Source: JAYFNU01 sp964458545 (GTDB taxonomy: Bacteria > Bacillota > Clostridia > Oscillospirales > Ruminococcaceae). Taken from it: a stretch of 8,899 nucleotides of DNA. Positions 6,740 through 8,899 of the stretch are shown piece by piece; the stretch's first letter is position 1, and each line of letters starts with the position of its first letter. Location of the stretch: positions 1-8,899 of the forward strand of contig CAYWJF010000065.1 of assembly GCA_964458545.1 (NCBI GenBank), given 5' to 3'. A program made the position numbers and the translations under genes. The notes under the pieces were generated by a model. It had not been told where the DNA came from and ran no database searches. It saw nothing but the letters and a program-made list of their open reading frames with translations.

Positions 6740-6769
6740 TATTGTTTCAAAAACTACACAGACTATTCA
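6740..6769. promoter_or_regulatory. Possible overlapping divergent forespore-type promoters
   Basis: In the 71-bp spacer, the plus strand has CAGACTA (6759-6765), one mismatch from the sigma-G -10 consensus CATACTA, with a weak TGGTTA 17 nt upstream. The minus strand has TGAATA (complement of 6764-6769), a good sigma-G -35, with a poor -10 AACAATA 17 nt on (complement of 6740-6746). The two overlap. Each is incomplete, so this is a tentative call driven partly by the expectation that germination genes are forespore-expressed. Confidence 0.25.
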
Positions 6770-6771
6770 AA

Positions 6772-6790
6772 AAGGATGTGAATAATTGTG
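6772..6790 (+). promoter_or_regulatory. Ribosome site deciding the GTG start of the gerA gene
   Basis: AAGGATGTGA (6772-6781) matches the extended anti-Shine-Dalgarno complement AAGGAGGTGA at 9 of 10 positions and leads to GTG at 6788. An in-frame TGA at 6779-6781 rules out any earlier start. The next in-frame ATG is at 6929 and would remove a conserved N-terminal part. An ATG-TGA pair sits inside this site at 6776-6781. Confidence 0.6.
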
Positions 6791-8899
6791 CGTAAAGGCA
6801 ACGAGCTTTACAGTAGCTTAGGGCAAAATAAAGAAAAAATATATGAGCTTTGCGGTAGCTCTGACGATATAGTAATTACACCTTTAGCTTCGGCTGGAAT
6901 TGACTGTATTGGTATATGGTGCGACGGCATGGTTAATATGACCCTGTGCATTGAGCAGTTCTACAAAAGGGTAATGTCGGTCAGTTGTTGTGAGGTAAGA
7001 AACGCAAATGAGCTTATTGACAGGCTTAGCGAACGCAAGCCGCTTGTAGTAGATTGCAAAAGAATAGAAACCTTTGAAGAGGTTATCTATGCTGTAATGT
7101 CGGGAGCGGCGGTGTTAATAGCTAACGGCTGTGCATCGGCTGTTGCCTTAGCGGCGCCGGGCTTTAGCTTTCGCGCCGTGTCAGAGAGCTATACAGAAGA
7201 AAATGTTCGTTCTTCGCGCGAGGGTTTTGTTGAGCCGTTAAAGGTTAATATGACCCTTGTGAGGCGAAGAATAAAGAGTGAAAAGCTTGTATTCAAGACT
7301 ATGCAGGTAGGTGAAATTAGCAAAACTGAAGTCGCGATAGTATATCTAAGCGACCGTGTAAACAAAGAAATGGTTAGTCTTATAGAAAAGAGACTACAAA
7401 GCATAAATCTTGAGCTCGTGCTTGAAAGCGGATTTATTGAGCCGTTTTTCGAGAATTCCAGAAGCTCGCTTTTCTCTGGGACGGGACACACCGAAAGACC
7501 AGATACCCTTTGCGGAAAGCTTCGAGAGGGTAGGGTAGGGATAATAGTAGACGGTACCCCATTTGCTATAATTATTCCCTTTCTTTTTATTGAGAATTTT
7601 CAAAGCTTCGATGATTACACTAATAAGCCGTATTATTCAAGCTTTATTAGGGTAATTAAATATCTTGCGTTCTTTATTTCCATATATTTTCCGGGACTAT
7701 ATGTCGCGCTTGCTAACTTTAACCCAGAGCTTATTCCTGCGAAACTTCTTTACAGTATATCTATTTCGCAAAAGTCCACGCCCCTTCCGTTAATGTTTGA
7801 GGCTATATTTATTACCGTCGTTTACGAGATTGTACGCGAAGCGGGGCTTAGGCTTCCGCGTCCTGTCGGACACGCGGTAAGTCTTATAGGCGCGCTTGTA
7901 GTTGGCGAAGCGGCGGTGAACGCTGGACTTATCGGCTCGCCTATGGTAATGGTTGTAGCGCTTACCGCAATAAGTGCCTTTACAATTCCCATGCTTCACG
8001 AGCCTATCACGATTCTACGTTTTTCTTTTATTCTTGTCGGCGGCTTGATAGGTCCAGTAGGACTTGCTTTGGGCTTCTTTTTACTAATACTGAGTATTTG
8101 TTCAATTAACAGCTACGGAGTGCCCTACGCGGCAATGCTTTCGCCATTCTCGCGTACCCTCTTCGTTGACGGCGTAATAAGAATGGGCTGGGAGCAGATG
8201 GAGAACGATAGAAAAAGACTTTGGGATTTAAACGGCGCGGAACTTAAGGAGGCGGAAGATGCACAACACTCAAAAATCAGTAAACGTCAGCTATTTTTTA
8301 TGATTTTTCTTTCCCGCATTATATTGATTTTGGGTGATACAAATTTTTTAGATGTAAAAATTAATGCCGCGGAATATGCCGTATCGGCTGCGGCAGGGAT
8401 AGCTATCCTATGCGTTATATACTTTGCTTCAGGAGCGGCAAAAATTGATTGTAAGGTATTAAGCAAAGGGTTTCTTACGGCGCTTTCATTTATTCTTTTT
8501 GTTTTTACAATAATAGAAACTGCTTTTACGTTAAAAAAGCTATTTGAAAATATGTACGCTGAGCTTACGCCTGTAATTATTGCGCTGCTAATTACGGTTA
8601 TTGTTGTTTGTTTATCCTTAAAACACGGAATTGAGGGAATTGCAAGACTCTCCTTTGTGGTTGCTCTCATTATTATTGCGTCCTTAGCTTTTACACTTGT
8701 TCCAAACGCCGTTAATTTTGAAGCGCAACGAGTAACTTCGGTTTATGACATTTCTGGCGCGGGTCTTTGCGCGGCGGTTATTAAGCAGTTTGTCTTTTTC
8801 CCAGAATTAGCACTATTTTTTACCGTATCAAGTGTTGTTAACGAAAAGATACAGGTAAAAAGCGCGCTCAAGCTTTATATAATGCTCGCGTCGGTTACC
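6788..8899 (+). CDS. GerAA-type germinant receptor subunit fused in frame to GerAB, partial at 3' end
   Basis: One open frame of 704 codons runs to the right edge without a stop. Residues 1 to about 495 are a GerAA-family subunit of the spore inner-membrane germinant receptor. A cytosolic N-terminal domain contains SSREGFVEPLKVNMTLVRRR and ERPD (TERPD at 235-239). DGTP (255-258), an EN..QSFDDYT stretch, REAGLRLPRPVG (from 350), GALVVGEAAVNAG and SYGVPYAAMLSPF (from 442) then span the membrane domain, with hydrophobic segments near 292-310, 335-349, 358-380, 382-402 and 415-440. From about residue 496 (KISKRQLFF) the protein is GerAB-like. GerA systems normally encode A and B as separate or slightly overlapping genes, so this join is unusual. 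It has a GTG start with an extended ribosome site. The family call for GerAA is firm. Whether the fusion is translated as such is open. Confidence 0.85.
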   Translation, partial: MRKGNELYSSLGQNKEKIYELCGSSDDIVITPLASAGIDCIGIWCDGMVNMTLCIEQFYKRVMSVSCCEVRNANELIDRLSERKPLVVDCKRIETFEEVIYAVMSGAAVLIANGCASAVALAAPGFSFRAVSESYTEENVRSSREGFVEPLKVNMTLVRRRIKSEKLVFKTMQVGEISKTEVAIVYLSDRVNKEMVSLIEKRLQSINLELVLESGFIEPFFENSRSSLFSGTGHTERPDTLCGKLREGRVGIIVDGTPFAIIIPFLFIENFQSFDDYTNKPYYSSFIRVIKYLAFFISIYFPGLYVALANFNPELIPAKLLYSISISQKSTPLPLMFEAIFITVVYEIVREAGLRLPRPVGHAVSLIGALVVGEAAVNAGLIGSPMVMVVALTAISAFTIPMLHEPITILRFSFILVGGLIGPVGLALGFFLLILSICSINSYGVPYAAMLSPFSRTLFVDGVIRMGWEQMENDRKRLWDLNGAELKEAEDAQHSKISKRQLFFMIFLSRIILILGDTNFLDVKINAAEYAVSAAAGIAILCVIYFASGAAKIDCKVLSKGFLTALSFILFVFTIIETAFTLKKLFENMYAELTPVIIALLITVIVVCLSLKHGIEGIARLSFVVALIIIASLAFTLVPNAVNFEAQRVTSVYDISGAGLCAAVIKQFVFFPELALFFTVSSVVNEKIQVKSALKLYIMLASVT
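8246..8261 (+). promoter_or_regulatory. Embedded Shine-Dalgarno and ATG of a latent gerAB start
   Basis: TAAGGAGG (8245-8252), the strongest ribosome site in the window, lies 6 nt before an ATG at 8259-8261. As the sequence stands this ATG opens a 14-codon frame ending at TGA 8301-8303. It is out of frame with the fused gene by one base. Confidence 0.65.
8259..8899 (+). other. GerAB-like spore germination permease region, partial
   Basis: From about 8270 the fused frame encodes the B subunit, an APC-superfamily-like membrane protein that in GerA receptors binds the germinant. SKRQLFFMIFLSRIILIL matches the family's SxRQLFFLI first helix. Later come TPVIIALLITVIVVCLSLKHGIEGIAR (tP..I...Y..k.GiE.iaR in the family), then further TM segments up to the window edge at residue 704 of the fusion. 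The region between the first helix and the TIIETAF segment looks short, and I do not see the usual G-DAW motif, so this is a divergent member. The C-terminal TM segments are outside the window. An alternative reading is a separate gerAB gene beginning at ATG 8259 that has been shifted out of frame by one missing A. Confidence 0.7.
8272..8276 (+). other. Run of five A's at the GerAA/GerAB junction
   Basis: This AAAAA is the only run between the latent gerAB ATG (8259) and the conserved SKRQLFF codons. Six A's instead of five would end gerAA at TAA (now 8281-8283) and place gerAB in frame with the ATG as M-H-N-T-Q-K-I-S-K-R-Q. It is therefore the likely site of the change that joined the two genes. 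Confidence 0.6.

Noticed and set aside
8287..8670. 127-codon open frame on the minus strand opposite gerAB
   Set aside because: It has no recognisable family, no good ribosome site, and lies fully antisense to a clear GerAB coding region.
1..8899. Mobile elements, CRISPR arrays, long direct repeats or attachment sites next to the tRNA
   Set aside because: None were found. The visible part of the tRNA is its 5' half, and no integrase or duplicated tRNA end is present in the window.

Overview
The window looks like chromosome from an endospore-forming member of the Clostridia (Bacillota). The evidence is a GerA-family germinant receptor locus, a DUF421/DUF4363 membrane pair of the kind common in sporeformers, strong Shine-Dalgarno sites and moderate to low GC. 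The species cannot be named from the sequence. No mobile element, CRISPR array or sign of recent transfer was seen.

Layout. The 5' part of a tRNA-Ser(GGA) lies on the minus strand at the left edge and runs off the window. A 136-bp AT-rich spacer holds back-to-back sigma-A type promoters, one for the tRNA and one for a rightward gene string: asnS (asparaginyl-tRNA synthetase), a class Ic-like aspartate aminotransferase, a divergent secD/secF pair and nrdR. This string ends tail to tail against a leftward two-gene operon, DUF421 (YetF-like) followed by DUF4363. A 71-bp spacer then separates DUF421 from a rightward GerA-type locus that runs off the right edge.

Two things stand out. First, nrdR and the DUF4363 gene overlap by 4 bp at their stop codons, so there is no room between them for terminators. 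Each operon instead appears to carry its rho-independent terminator inside the last gene of the opposing operon. The two hairpins point in the correct opposite directions, and the predicted 3' ends overlap by about 450 nt. Second, the GerAA and GerAB coding regions form one uninterrupted frame (at least 704 codons to the window edge). A near-ideal ribosome site and ATG for a separate gerAB are still embedded at the junction. One extra A in a run of five A's would restore the usual arrangement: gerAA would stop at a TAA and gerAB would begin at its own ATG with a family-like N-terminus. The fusion therefore looks like the product of a one-base change, whether natural, programmed (slippage) or a sequence error.

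Functionally, the left half combines tRNA charging, aspartate metabolism, membrane protein export and control of ribonucleotide reductase genes. The right half looks like a spore-membrane module. The SecD/SecF pair is recognisable but lacks several hallmark residues, including the acidic residue expected in the SecF proton-relay motif.
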